Assembly (NCBI GenBank): GCA_029865005.1
Contig: JAOTSI010000002.1
Coordinates: 1-40,625, forward strand
Source of the DNA: Desulfobulbaceae bacterium
GTDB taxonomy: Bacteria; Desulfobacterota; Desulfobulbia; Desulfobulbales; Desulfobulbaceae
DNA: 40,625 nucleotides
Direction of reading: 5' to 3'
In this document: one piece after another, positions 29,838-39,480 of the stretch
How the letters are laid out: every line of letters starts with the position of its first letter
Position numbering within the stretch: position 1 is the stretch's first letter
Made by a program: the position numbers and the translations under genes
The notes under the pieces: model-generated
The model's database searches: none
What the model was told of the DNA's origin: nothing
The model's input: the letters and a program-made list of their open reading frames with translations, nothing else

Positions 29838-32800
29838 ATGACCACAGAATTTTTACAAACCCTTAAAAAAACAAATTTTGATTGGACGCTACGAGTCGAT
29901 AATGTTTGGCATAAACCGCTCTGCAACGTCCCATCTTTACATCAAAACATCAAAACACGGATTCTTGACGAATTAGAAATTTTAAAAGATAGACCGGAGT
30001 ACTCACCCCTCTCTTTACCTATCACCGGTCGAGCTGGTGCCGGTAAAACTCATCTTCTTACTGATCTCAGGCAGCAGGCCCTTGAGCAGGGAGCCAATTT
30101 CGTACTCATTGACATGACTGATGTGGATAATTTTTGGGAAACGGTTCGACAAGGGTTTATCACATCCATACACAAAACATCCAGGACAGGGCAATTACAG
30201 TACATTTATCTATTGGATTATTTTTTTAATCACTATTTGGGTCATAAGAAAATTGCAAACCCCACTGAACAATTTGCTGATTTTCCGCTTGATAAACAGC
30301 TAAATTTTATTAACACCGTACTGCAAAAACTCGGCAAAGAATACCCCATTGAATACAGAAAACATAGAGACACCCTTAAAGCCTTATTTCTTTTTGCAAG
30401 CAATGATAATGAAACTTGCGAGGCCGCTTATAGCTGGCTAAACGGTGGCGATATTGATACAAATGAACAACAAGTCCTTACCATTCGGAGCAGTTCCGGT
30501 GATGCAAAGATGGTTATTTCCGCTTTAAGCTGGTTATTCAGCCTGGCAGGTCCCACGCTCCTCGCCTTTGACCAGTTGGACGCCATAGTCAATGAACATC
30601 ATACCGCCGCAGGTGAAGATGACGACCCAGAGCAATTAAGCAACGAACAACGCGTATCCCTCTCGATAATAGAGGGAATCAGCGGTGGTTTCATGGGAAT
30701 ATGGGACAAACTACAGCGCACCCAGATAGTCCTCTCCTGCCTGACCAAAACATGGGAGATTCTACTCAACCGCGGCCTTCAATCTGCCGCTGATCGATTT
30801 AGGCCAGCTTTCATGTTAAAATCGTTAACAGATCAAGAGATTGCCAGAGATATAATTTATCAACGGATGGACGAATCCTATGAAAAATCCGGAGCTACCC
30901 CTCCCTATCGAGGATACCCCTTCTCACCTGAATCGTTTGACAGGGCTGCGGGGCTCACCCCACGGCAGATTTTGAAAGCATGTGACCAACATAAAGAAAT
31001 ATGTCTAGCCGAAAATAAGGTTACTAACTTTCAAGGCTTTAACGGCATAATAATAAAACCACCCATTATTGATCCGATAATTATCGCTAAAGTTCAACAA
31101 CGTTTTGAAGAACTACATCAAAAAGCCAATTCGCAAACATTAAAGAACAAGCTCACTGATAACGATTTCATGGTGGGCATGCTGCAAAGCGCCTGTCGCT
31201 GTTTACTACTCGAACAAGAGCTGCCGGATGAGGTGGATGGTATCGTTGATCAAGAGTTTTCCTCCAGCAAAACATATGAGACCCTGCACAGCCGTGTTCG
31301 GCTCATTTACCACAACGATAATGACAGGGAACGTCACTACTCTTTCCGGGCCCTCCAAACCCGAAATGCCCGCGCCTTTCAGGTTCGGCTTCAAGCCGCC
31401 ATTGTTGCATCAGGCATTAACCCAAACCTACCCTTCCGCCGCTTAGTTATTTTACGCACGACCCCAATTCCAGGCGGCAAGGTAACTGCAGAAAAGATGG
31501 ATAGCTTAATTAGCGCAGGCGGCGTAACCCACTGCCCAACCAATGATGAACTTCGTGATCTCTATGCCATTTACCATTTGGAAATAGAAAACCCGGACGG
31601 TTTTGAGAGTTGGTTGAAAAAAAATAAGCCGATGCGAGAACTGCCGATTTTCCATCAGGCCAGATTGTCGCGCAAACGCGATCCCCAGTCGGATAACGAA
31701 ACGGATCAAGAAAACACCGCAGCAAATATTGACGAGATAGAGAAAAACGATAAGCAAGCTAAGACACCTACGACTCCCAAACCTGGCATTAACGATGCAG
31801 TTAAAGAACCTAAGGACCAAAGCCCTGAACCAAGACAACAACAACCTGGAGAGATTCTCCTTGGCCGTCGTCTCATTAATAAAACAAACGGTGAAACAAT
31901 CACCCTACCGCTCTCGGACCTCACCAGACATACCGTTATTTTTGCTGGCTCCGGGTCTGGCAAAACAGTTCTCATTCGTCGTCTGGTGGAAGAAGCGGCC
32001 TTAGCCGGAATACCTTCTCTGGTCTTGGACGGTGCCAATGATCTGTCTCAACTTGGAACTCCCTGGCCTGAAACACCAGATGAATGGTCGGAGTCGGATA
32101 AAGAACAGGCGAGCCGCTACCATGAACAGGTCGAAACCATTGTCTGGACTCCTGGTCGCGAAAAAGGCAACCCCCTTATTTTAAATCCAATCCCAGATCT
32201 CAGCGCAGTCATGGATGATCCGGACGAGCTCAATCTGGCTATTAGTATGACCAGCCAAGGTTTACGACAAATCGTTGCACCGGGTAGCCCCACCTCCGTT
32301 CGTAATAAAAACAAAATAGGGCTTCTTTCAAGTTCGTTACGCTTCTTCACCAAGCAAAAGATGAGTACTTTAGATGATCTTATGGATCTACTTTCCGACC
32401 TGCCTCCAGATGCAAGCGGCGGAATAGACAATGCAGAGAAACTAGCTCGGGAAATGGCCAGCTTACTACGCGCGGAAACTCAAACGAATACACTTCTAAG
32501 CCAGAGCGGCACGGCGCTGGACCCAAACATCCTCTTCGGTAACGACGACAAAACCCGAATCTCGGTAATCAACCTTATCGGCCTACCGGGCCTGATAGTG
32601 CAGCAACAATTTATCAGCCAATTGGCAATGACTCTATTTACTTGGATAAAGGCCAACCCCGCTAAAAACAAATATGGTATTCGCGGATTACTAGTGATCG
32701 ATGAGGCTAAAGATTTTGTCCCATCAAACGGAACCCCTTCCAGCAAAGAGCCTATCCTTCGCCTTGCAGCACAAGCACGCAAATATGGTCTTGGACTCAT

Positions 32801-33107
32801 TCTGGCAAGCCAAGGTCCCAAGAGTATCGATCATAATATTGTCGCTAACTGCACCACTCAAATATACGGTAAAACCAATTCACCAACCGCCCTGAAAACC
32901 GTGCAAGATATGCTACAAGATAAAGGGGGATCCGGTAAGGACGTTGCCCGCCTAAAAATAGGTCAATTCTTTCTAACAAATGAGAAACACAACGTTCCCA
33001 TCAAAATCCAAACACCTCTATGCCTATCGCACCACCCGAGCACCCCGCCGGAAGAAAACAGCGTTTTGGCATCAGCACAGAAAAGCAGAGACCTATTGAA
33101 AGAATAA
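29838..33107 (+). CDS. Dual-ATPase protein: AAA/NTPase domain plus HerA/FtsK-type (DUF87-like) ATPase domain
   Basis: Walker A 1 ITGRAGAGKTHLL with TLLAFDQLDAIV; Walker A 2 HTVIFAGSGSGKTVLIRRLVEEAALAGIPSLVLDGANDLSQLG with GLLVIDEAKDFVPS and RKYGLGLILASQGPKSIDHNIVANCTTQIYGK. Starts 3 bp after the previous stop. Confidence 0.9.
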   Translation: MTTEFLQTLKKTNFDWTLRVDNVWHKPLCNVPSLHQNIKTRILDELEILKDRPEYSPLSLPITGRAGAGKTHLLTDLRQQALEQGANFVLIDMTDVDNFWETVRQGFITSIHKTSRTGQLQYIYLLDYFFNHYLGHKKIANPTEQFADFPLDKQLNFINTVLQKLGKEYPIEYRKHRDTLKALFLFASNDNETCEAAYSWLNGGDIDTNEQQVLTIRSSSGDAKMVISALSWLFSLAGPTLLAFDQLDAIVNEHHTAAGEDDDPEQLSNEQRVSLSIIEGISGGFMGIWDKLQRTQIVLSCLTKTWEILLNRGLQSAADRFRPAFMLKSLTDQEIARDIIYQRMDESYEKSGATPPYRGYPFSPESFDRAAGLTPRQILKACDQHKEICLAENKVTNFQGFNGIIIKPPIIDPIIIAKVQQRFEELHQKANSQTLKNKLTDNDFMVGMLQSACRCLLLEQELPDEVDGIVDQEFSSSKTYETLHSRVRLIYHNDNDRERHYSFRALQTRNARAFQVRLQAAIVASGINPNLPFRRLVILRTTPIPGGKVTAEKMDSLISAGGVTHCPTNDELRDLYAIYHLEIENPDGFESWLKKNKPMRELPIFHQARLSRKRDPQSDNETDQENTAANIDEIEKNDKQAKTPTTPKPGINDAVKEPKDQSPEPRQQQPGEILLGRRLINKTNGETITLPLSDLTRHTVIFAGSGSGKTVLIRRLVEEAALAGIPSLVLDGANDLSQLGTPWPETPDEWSESDKEQASRYHEQVETIVWTPGREKGNPLILNPIPDLSAVMDDPDELNLAISMTSQGLRQIVAPGSPTSVRNKNKIGLLSSSLRFFTKQKMSTLDDLMDLLSDLPPDASGGIDNAEKLAREMASLLRAETQTNTLLSQSGTALDPNILFGNDDKTRISVINLIGLPGLIVQQQFISQLAMTLFTWIKANPAKNKYGIRGLLVIDEAKDFVPSNGTPSSKEPILRLAAQARKYGLGLILASQGPKSIDHNIVANCTTQIYGKTNSPTALKTVQDMLQDKGGSGKDVARLKIGQFFLTNEKHNVPIKIQTPLCLSHHPSTPPEENSVLASAQKSRDLLKE

Positions 33108-33148
33108 GAATATCTTGCACAATTTTGCAAACTTACCCAACTAACCTA

Positions 33149-34801
33149 CTACACGGGACGAGGCCCAACCTCCATGAGTGCCATGGCCTCGCTGTTCCCG
33201 GTATAGCTTTGTTCAAATTTCTCTTGGAAGCTCTTTGCCAATCTATTAGCCGCCTGTCGATAGGCGGCTATATTATCCCACGTTTCCCAGGGCTTGAGAA
33301 TATCTTCCGACGATACTCCGCTACATTCGGTGATCATCGCAAAACCGAATTGTTCATGAATCTGGTATCGCGCATGTTCCAACTCACCATTTAAAGCCGC
33401 AGCTATTATTGCCCTACTGTCCCGTATAGCGATTCGGGAACCGACACTATAGCCTCCACCGGACCAACCAGTATTGACCAGATAAACCTGAGCCCCCGAT
33501 TCCTCCAACTTTTTCTCCAACAGCTGAGCATATTCGAACAGGTTTCTAGGCATAAAGGGCAGTCCGTAGCAAGCCGAGAAAAACGGGACCGGTTCTGTGA
33601 TCCCCACTTCAGTCCCCGCCAGTTTAGAGGTATAACCCATCAAAAAATGGTACATGGCCTGTTTCGGATTCAACCTGGAAATAGGCGGCAAAGTACCCGT
33701 GGCATCCGCCGATAGAAAGAATATTGTACGGGGATCTTTTGCAATCCCGGTTTCACTGGGATTGGGCAGGTTTTTCAAAGGGTATGACCCACGTGTATTC
33801 TCCGTGACCGCAGCATCATCATAATTAAATTTCCCTCTGGTCATAACCACATTTTCCGCCAGGGAACCAAACTTTTTCATGGCATTATAGATATCGGGCT
33901 CCGCATTCTTATCAAGCCTGATAAGTTTTGCATAACAGCCCCCTTCCATGGCAAAAAGACCATGCGCCCCCCAAGCTATCTGATCATCTCCCAGCATAAT
34001 CCTATGGGGGTCAGATGAAAGAGTTGTTTTACCGGTACCGGAAAGACCAAAAAAAACTGCGGAATCGAGTTTATCTCCAATATTTGCCCCGCAGTGCATA
34101 GGAAAGATATCCATGGTGGGATAAATATAGTTAAGAAAGGTAAAAACGCCCTTCTTCGGCTCGCCGCAATATTTCATGCCCGCCACCAGAATTCTTCTTC
34201 TTTCTATATCCAAGATAACGGCACCATCTTGCTGTAAACCATATTTTTGGGCATCAAGTTTCAGATCCGGCAACACTATGGCGGTAACGGCATCCTCTTT
34301 CACCTGACCAGCCGGAATCATTTCCACAGGGGGAAGATCACGAAATTGGTTAATAGCAAACAAAGCCCGCGAGGCATGGGAAGTGATAAATTGAAACGGA
34401 AAGGCACATTCCAGATCCGCTCCCAACATCCTATTAACGACGAAAATTTCCTTTTTTTCATTAATATAATTGACCATTTCCTCGTAAATATAATCAGCTT
34501 TTTTACGGGATATTGGTTGATTGAGTTTTGAATTGGAAAAATCAACATCCGGGGAATCATCTATAATGTATCTGGCAATCGGTGTTCGCCCCGTATGTCT
34601 CTCTTCCCCATACTGGTCATCAACCCTGGTGTTAATCACCAATGTGCCACATCTACTCAGTTCGCCTTCTCCTCGCCCAATTGCCTCAGTAACCAACTGA
34701 GAGAAGTGCAGACCCTCTATTCCTTTAGCTTCACCGATATTACAGATGACATCCTTATGTATCCCCAATCTTCCTAAATCAACTAATTCTTCAATGCCCA
34801 T
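33149..34801 (-). CDS. pckA: ATP-dependent phosphoenolpyruvate carboxykinase
   Basis: VFFGLSGTGKTTLSSDPHRIMLGDDQIAWG; EGGCYAKLIRLDKNAEPDIYNAMKKFGSLAENVV; VYLVNTGWSGGGYSVGSRI. Confidence 0.97.
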   Translation of the reverse strand: MGIEELVDLGRLGIHKDVICNIGEAKGIEGLHFSQLVTEAIGRGEGELSRCGTLVINTRVDDQYGEERHTGRTPIARYIIDDSPDVDFSNSKLNQPISRKKADYIYEEMVNYINEKKEIFVVNRMLGADLECAFPFQFITSHASRALFAINQFRDLPPVEMIPAGQVKEDAVTAIVLPDLKLDAQKYGLQQDGAVILDIERRRILVAGMKYCGEPKKGVFTFLNYIYPTMDIFPMHCGANIGDKLDSAVFFGLSGTGKTTLSSDPHRIMLGDDQIAWGAHGLFAMEGGCYAKLIRLDKNAEPDIYNAMKKFGSLAENVVMTRGKFNYDDAAVTENTRGSYPLKNLPNPSETGIAKDPRTIFFLSADATGTLPPISRLNPKQAMYHFLMGYTSKLAGTEVGITEPVPFFSACYGLPFMPRNLFEYAQLLEKKLEESGAQVYLVNTGWSGGGYSVGSRIAIRDSRAIIAAALNGELEHARYQIHEQFGFAMITECSGVSSEDILKPWETWDNIAAYRQAANRLAKSFQEKFEQSYTGNSEAMALMEVGPRPV

Positions 34802-35235
34802 TGATCTGCCCCATGTACTTTTTTATTCAGACACATTTACAGTTTAACAATAACAATCCAAGCCTCACACGGCCCGTCATGCATTTCTTTTCCCATAAGT
34901 ATTCTTAAAACATATTTCCATTTCATTACTCATTATATAGAGAAATGAGAAAATGAGTCCAAAGATAAAAGTTAGAGACGAATATTAAATAAGCAAAACA
35001 ACTCGAATGCAGCAAAAGTAACTAAACAATATTTTAAATAATGATGAATAAAAGACAAACCCTGAGAATTGGTAACTATATACTTATTAATTCCGATTAA
35101 AAATCATACACATAAAACCATCAACGACTGTTGTTTTATACTTCACGTAAATCTGATAATTCAGGCACAGTCATACTCGCTATGAACTCTGTTATTTGGT
35201 TATCAGCAATACCATTTATATAAAAAATGGGGGTC

Positions 35236-35444
35236 TATCCGGGTTTCCCAAATGGTGTATTGCACTAAAAATATGAGTCTAAAGCCCGTGTTGATTTTGA
35301 GCTTAAGGTTGTAGGAATCTACAATCAAAAAACACTACAGTTTTCGAGGCATAGAACCTCGCGATTTCTTGCACAGGATTTATCTCTTCTATGTTCTGTC
35401 ATACTGTTAGGTTTGAAGAAAATGCCGTTTGGGAAACCCGGATA
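35236..35444. mobile_element. 209-bp MITE-like element with TA flanks (IS630/Tc1-like signature)
   Basis: TATCCGGGTTTCCCAAATGG (35236-35255) is inverted at 35425-35444 as CCGTTTGGGAAACCCGGATA, 19/20 matches. TA at both ends could be the target duplication. Confidence 0.75.
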
Positions 35445-35620
35445 TAGCCAAAAAATTTACCCTTAACCAACTCCAACGCCTCTACGAAACAATCCTTGAA
35501 CGCACTATTGATAAACGAAATTTCCGAAAGAAGATTTTAAAAATGGATATCCAGTTGGACCGAAACGAAATCCAAAAGGATGTCTCCTTTCGGGCAACCC
35601 GCCTCTATAGTTTTAATTAA
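35429..35620 (+). pseudogene. C-terminal winged-helix remnant of an NrtR-type Nudix regulator
   Basis: [36 protein letters not shown]...RATRLYSFN matches the C-terminal wHTH of Nudix/NrtR proteins. No Nudix domain lies upstream, and the apparent ATG lies inside the right TIR of the adjacent element. Confidence 0.7.
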
Positions 35621-35788
35621 AAAAATATATGCAACAGGTTAAAGACGGCATTAATTTTGATTTATGAAAGGCACAAGAGTATTACATAACAATTCAAACC
35701 TTTAACCCATAGAAGGCGAGTCACTGAAAAACAAAAATTTACAGTAGTGCCAAAGGTGAACCAACAAAGGTTATGGACCATAGTCCTT

Positions 35789-36301
35789 CTATACAGGATT
35801 TAAAACCCTCCAGCCCTGCGAAGTCTCAGAGACTAAAATTCGCTGTTGGGATAATTCTCCATTAGGTTGGCGGCAAGCCTCAGTTACAATCACTATCTTA
35901 TCGCTATACGGGTCCCGCTTCAAAAAAAATGATTTCACCCCTTTAAAATCAGGCCACTTTTTTTCTAGATGGGATTTAAAATTTACCAACAGAGTATCGG
36001 AAGCTTTTTTAACTATCTCCTCATCCATCCCCTCATGCAAACCTGCTTTTTCTAGCATTAACCTCGCTTCAGTCGTGAAATCCTTGGCTGCAATTACCGC
36101 ATCCATATCACGTTTCCGATAACCATCTTCAAGACATAAAATCGCACCTTCCGGGGTACTAAAATCCTTTACTACTGGCGGCAGTTCGAGAAGTTCCTTG
36201 TAAAAGGCTTCACGACCGTTTCGAAGCCCTCTCTGTTTAGCCCAAAAAAAGATAAGCACGACAGCACCCACCGAAAACAACACGTAAAAAACTAAATTCA
36301 T
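35789..36301 (-). CDS. Uncharacterised protein with N-terminal TM anchor
   Basis: 170-aa ORF, MNLVFYVLFSVGAVVLIFFWAKQRG anchor followed by a soluble domain. Confidence 0.7.
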   Translation of the reverse strand: MNLVFYVLFSVGAVVLIFFWAKQRGLRNGREAFYKELLELPPVVKDFSTPEGAILCLEDGYRKRDMDAVIAAKDFTTEARLMLEKAGLHEGMDEEIVKKASDTLLVNFKSHLEKKWPDFKGVKSFFLKRDPYSDKIVIVTEACRQPNGELSQQRILVSETSQGWRVLNPV

Positions 36302-36417
36302 GTTAAAATATACCCCTTATACCATATTCTATTTCACAAAATATCCGCTATGGATTTCACCTGTTTTCTTTCCAAAAGGAACATAGCCTTGTATATTAAA
36401 AAAAATAAGAAAAAAAC

Positions 36418-36577
36418 ATTAGCGTTCGCCAGCACTACGCCTGGATACGATCAGCCCTAATTCACATAGGATTAACTGTAGCTCACCGGTCTTCTTGCAC
36501 CCATACACAGCACTGGTAAACGTTTAACACTCTGACACTTAATAACTTTTCATTCCAGCCCGTTGAGCAGTTACAAA
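36418..36577. repeat. Dispersed structured repeat, copy B
   Basis: Diverged copy of 10145-10302 in the same orientation. Confidence 0.6.
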
Positions 36578-36907
36578 ACAAAACAAGTCAGTTGAAATAA
36601 TTATATTTTACCCACGACCCCTTACATGCCACACATCAGTTTCCACAACCAGAACAATAAGTGAGCAAAATATCGCACTTGTTTTAATTGAATGAACTTT
36701 TTCTAATCTTGATCAACATAATGATTACTCTTAAAAATTTCTCCCATAAGGAAGGGGTACCCAATGAACCCTTGGGAATATAATTTATTTAGAGTAAAAC
36801 GTGTGCAATCAAGATACAACAATGATAAAGATCAACAGCATGCAACAACAATCGGAAATTTAACGTCCATAACCAAATAATAGCTTGAAGCCATTTGCCA
36901 GGTAATT

Positions 36908-37759
36908 ATGTCATCTCCCAAGAAGAACTCCCTACTTTGCCCCAGCTGTCGTCGATTAATAAGCCGCAGTGAATCAAAATGCCCCTATTGCGAAATCAGC
37001 AATCCCGGCTCCCCTTTGAAAAATAATCCATTCACCGCCCTACTTAACAAACCCGAGGGGCTGATAACAATTTTGGTATATATCAATGTTGCAATATACA
37101 TTATTTCCATATTGATAGACCCCGGTAAATCATCTTTCAATTTAAGCCCCATGCGGTTTCTATCACCAAGCCACAAGAGTCTTTTCTTCCTCGGTTCCAC
37201 CGGCACCATTCCTGTTTTCGAATATGGACGCTGGTGGTCACTAATATCAGCCAATTTCCTTCATGGCAGCTTGTTGCATATCATTTTCAATATGATTGCC
37301 ATTCGGCAAATCGGCCCCCTAGTTATTAATGAATACGGACCGGCCAGAATGCTCGTCATTTATCTTGCAGGTGGTGTAGCTGGCTTTGTGCTTTCCTGTT
37401 TTCCTGGGGGCATCCCTTTCACTATCGGTGCTTCAGCTGGACTTTGTAGCCTAATAGGTGCAACTCTTTATTACGGAAAAAGTCGAGGCGGGATATATGG
37501 TCAAAACATCTACAGCCAAGTTAGCAGTTGGGCCATTTCAATATTTATTTTTGGTTTCATGATTCCCGGCATCAACAACTGGGCCCATGGCGGCGGCATG
37601 GCTGCCGGAGCCTTGCTAGGTCTACTACTTGGATATAGAGAACGTACAAAAGAAAACAGTAGCCACACTTTACTCGCAGCAACTTGTGTTATTGCCTCCG
37701 CTTTAACCATGCTGTGGGCCATCGGAACTGCTTTTTACATCTTCTTCATTTATAGATAA
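36908..37759 (+). CDS. Rhomboid-family protease with N-terminal zinc ribbon
   Basis: LCPSCRRLISRSESKCPYC zinc ribbon; WWSLISANFLHGSLLHIIFNM; FTIGASAGLCSLIGA catalytic Ser region; WAHGGGMAAGALLG catalytic His region. Confidence 0.9.
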   Translation: MSSPKKNSLLCPSCRRLISRSESKCPYCEISNPGSPLKNNPFTALLNKPEGLITILVYINVAIYIISILIDPGKSSFNLSPMRFLSPSHKSLFFLGSTGTIPVFEYGRWWSLISANFLHGSLLHIIFNMIAIRQIGPLVINEYGPARMLVIYLAGGVAGFVLSCFPGGIPFTIGASAGLCSLIGATLYYGKSRGGIYGQNIYSQVSSWAISIFIFGFMIPGINNWAHGGGMAAGALLGLLLGYRERTKENSSHTLLAATCVIASALTMLWAIGTAFYIFFIYR

Positions 37760-37777
37760 AGAGACAGCTGGCAGGGT

Positions 37778-38140
37778 TCATCCCCCTGCCAATTTAACCT
37801 TATACCCCTGCTTGGTCAGTTCGGTTACGAGCAACTCTCGATGATCTCCCTGGATCTCAATGGTTCCATCCTTCACTGTACCTCCCCCGCCACAACGTTG
37901 TTTCAGCTGCTTAGCCAAAACACGCAATTTCCCTTCATCCAAGGGCAGACCGGATATTACGCTAACGCCCTTACCCTTTCGCCCTTTCTTATCCAACGAC
38001 ACCCTCACTATTCCATCGGTTTTTACCTGTTTATCTTTAGCCCGGCAAATACATTCCTGTTTCGGTTTCCCACACTCAGGGCATATACGACCTTGATCAG
38101 TAGAATAAACCAACCGAGTACCACCACCTCTTTTCTTCAT
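37778..38140 (-). CDS. yciH: Translation initiation factor SUI1/YciH family
   Basis: MKKRGGGTRLVYSTDQGRICPECGKPKQECIC; VRVSLDKKGRKGKGVSVISGL; LKQRCGGGGTVKDGTIEIQGDHRELL. Confidence 0.93.
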   Translation of the reverse strand: MKKRGGGTRLVYSTDQGRICPECGKPKQECICRAKDKQVKTDGIVRVSLDKKGRKGKGVSVISGLPLDEGKLRVLAKQLKQRCGGGGTVKDGTIEIQGDHRELLVTELTKQGYKVKLAGG

Positions 38141-38273
38141 ATCACTTTTCCTTATTTTAACTGTTAAAACATAATAATAACTAAATCAAGCACCAACCAC
38201 CGCGATTACAATTAATTAAAAATAACCAATTTAGTTGAAATATCTTGCCGACCATCTTTTATCAGGCTTATAA

Positions 38274-38385
38274 TTGTAAGTGGTCACAGGCACCTCATCT
38301 TCATGCAGTTGCCCCTGCCCGCATAGAAGGGCTATAGCGAGCAGCAGCAACTGCATAAACCTGAACCACCTGTGACCACTTACAA
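38274..38385. repeat. Compound hairpin repeat (~112 bp)
   Basis: TTGTAAGTGGTCACAGG (38274-38290) with perfect inverse CCTGTGACCACTTACAA (38369-38385); inner ATGCAGTTGC (38303) / GCAACTGCAT (38347). Confidence 0.8.
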
Positions 38386-38446
38386 ATGAGCACTGTATCA
38401 AATCAGTTGGTTACGAACCCTGTGACCATATACTTATAATTTAACT

Positions 38447-39403
38447 ATGAAAAGAATACTTGTTACCGGTGCGACCGGTCAAATCGGCTCAGAACTGGTT
38501 CCCTTTCTGCGCTCCCGCTACGGAGCGGATAGAGTAATTGCGATCGGCCATAGCAAAAAGCCAAGTCACGAACTCCAAGATTCAGGTCCTTATATGAGCC
38601 TTGATATTCGCAACCATGCAGCCTTGGACGATATCATATCCCACTTGGAAATTGGTACCGTTTATCACCTAGCAGCACTTTTATCAGCTGTTGCCGAAAA
38701 CCAACCACTCTTTGCTTGGGATATCAATATTAACGGCCTACTCAATGTCCTGGAGAGTGCGAAAAAACACAAATGCAAACTCTTTCATCCCAGCTCCATC
38801 GGAGCCTTCGGGGCCACCACCCCCCATGTGGACACCCCTCAGGAAACCATCCAGCGACCTAACTCCATGTACGGTGTGGCTAAAGTGAGTGCAGAGCTAT
38901 TATGTGATTATTATTTCACCCGTTACCATTTGGATACCAGAGGCGTTCGCTTCCCCGGTCTAATCTCCCACAAAACCATGCCCGGTGGCGGCACCACAGA
39001 TTACGCCGTGGACATCTTCTATGCAGCCCTGCGCAAGAAAAAATACACCTGTTTTCTCCGTCCAGATACCCGGCTTGATATGATGTATATGCCCGATGCC
39101 CTTCGAGCCACCGTGGAGATTATGGAAGCCGACCCCGCCCGGCTATGCTATCGCAACGCATATAATATAAGCGCTATGAGCTTTACCCCGCAAGAGTTGG
39201 CTGCAGAAATTTCAAAACATATTACTGGATTTCAAATCACCTACGAGATAGATCCGGTTCGCCAAGCCATTGCCGACTCTTGGCCCGACAACATGGACGA
39301 TACTCCAGCCCGCGAACAATGGGACTGGAAATCTGAATATAACCTGGAGCAAATGACCATGGACATGCTCAACAACTTAGCCAACCAAGCCCCAAAGAGG
39401 TAA
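38447..39403 (+). CDS. NAD-dependent epimerase-like L-threonine 3-dehydrogenase (SDR family)
   Basis: MKRILVTGATGQIGSELVPFLRSRYG; FHPSSIGAFGATTP; MYGVAKVSAELLCDYY; RFPGLIS...GGGTTDYAVDIFY. It sits directly before kbl. Confidence 0.88.
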   Translation: MKRILVTGATGQIGSELVPFLRSRYGADRVIAIGHSKKPSHELQDSGPYMSLDIRNHAALDDIISHLEIGTVYHLAALLSAVAENQPLFAWDININGLLNVLESAKKHKCKLFHPSSIGAFGATTPHVDTPQETIQRPNSMYGVAKVSAELLCDYYFTRYHLDTRGVRFPGLISHKTMPGGGTTDYAVDIFYAALRKKKYTCFLRPDTRLDMMYMPDALRATVEIMEADPARLCYRNAYNISAMSFTPQELAAEISKHITGFQITYEIDPVRQAIADSWPDNMDDTPAREQWDWKSEYNLEQMTMDMLNNLANQAPKR

Positions 39404-39480
39404 GTGGTACATTAAATCAGCTAATTACAAATCCTGGGATCAGATACCAAAAAGTTTATAATCATCAACTGAGGATCAAC

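Noticed and set aside
31506-32821. Several 100-113-aa minus-strand ORFs under the dual-ATPase gene
   Set aside because: Shadow ORFs of a strongly supported plus-strand coding region.
37770-37790. GGCAGGG/CCCTGCC hairpin between rhomboid and yciH as a terminator
   Set aside because: It overlaps the yciH stop codon and lacks a T-tract, so it is too weak to call.
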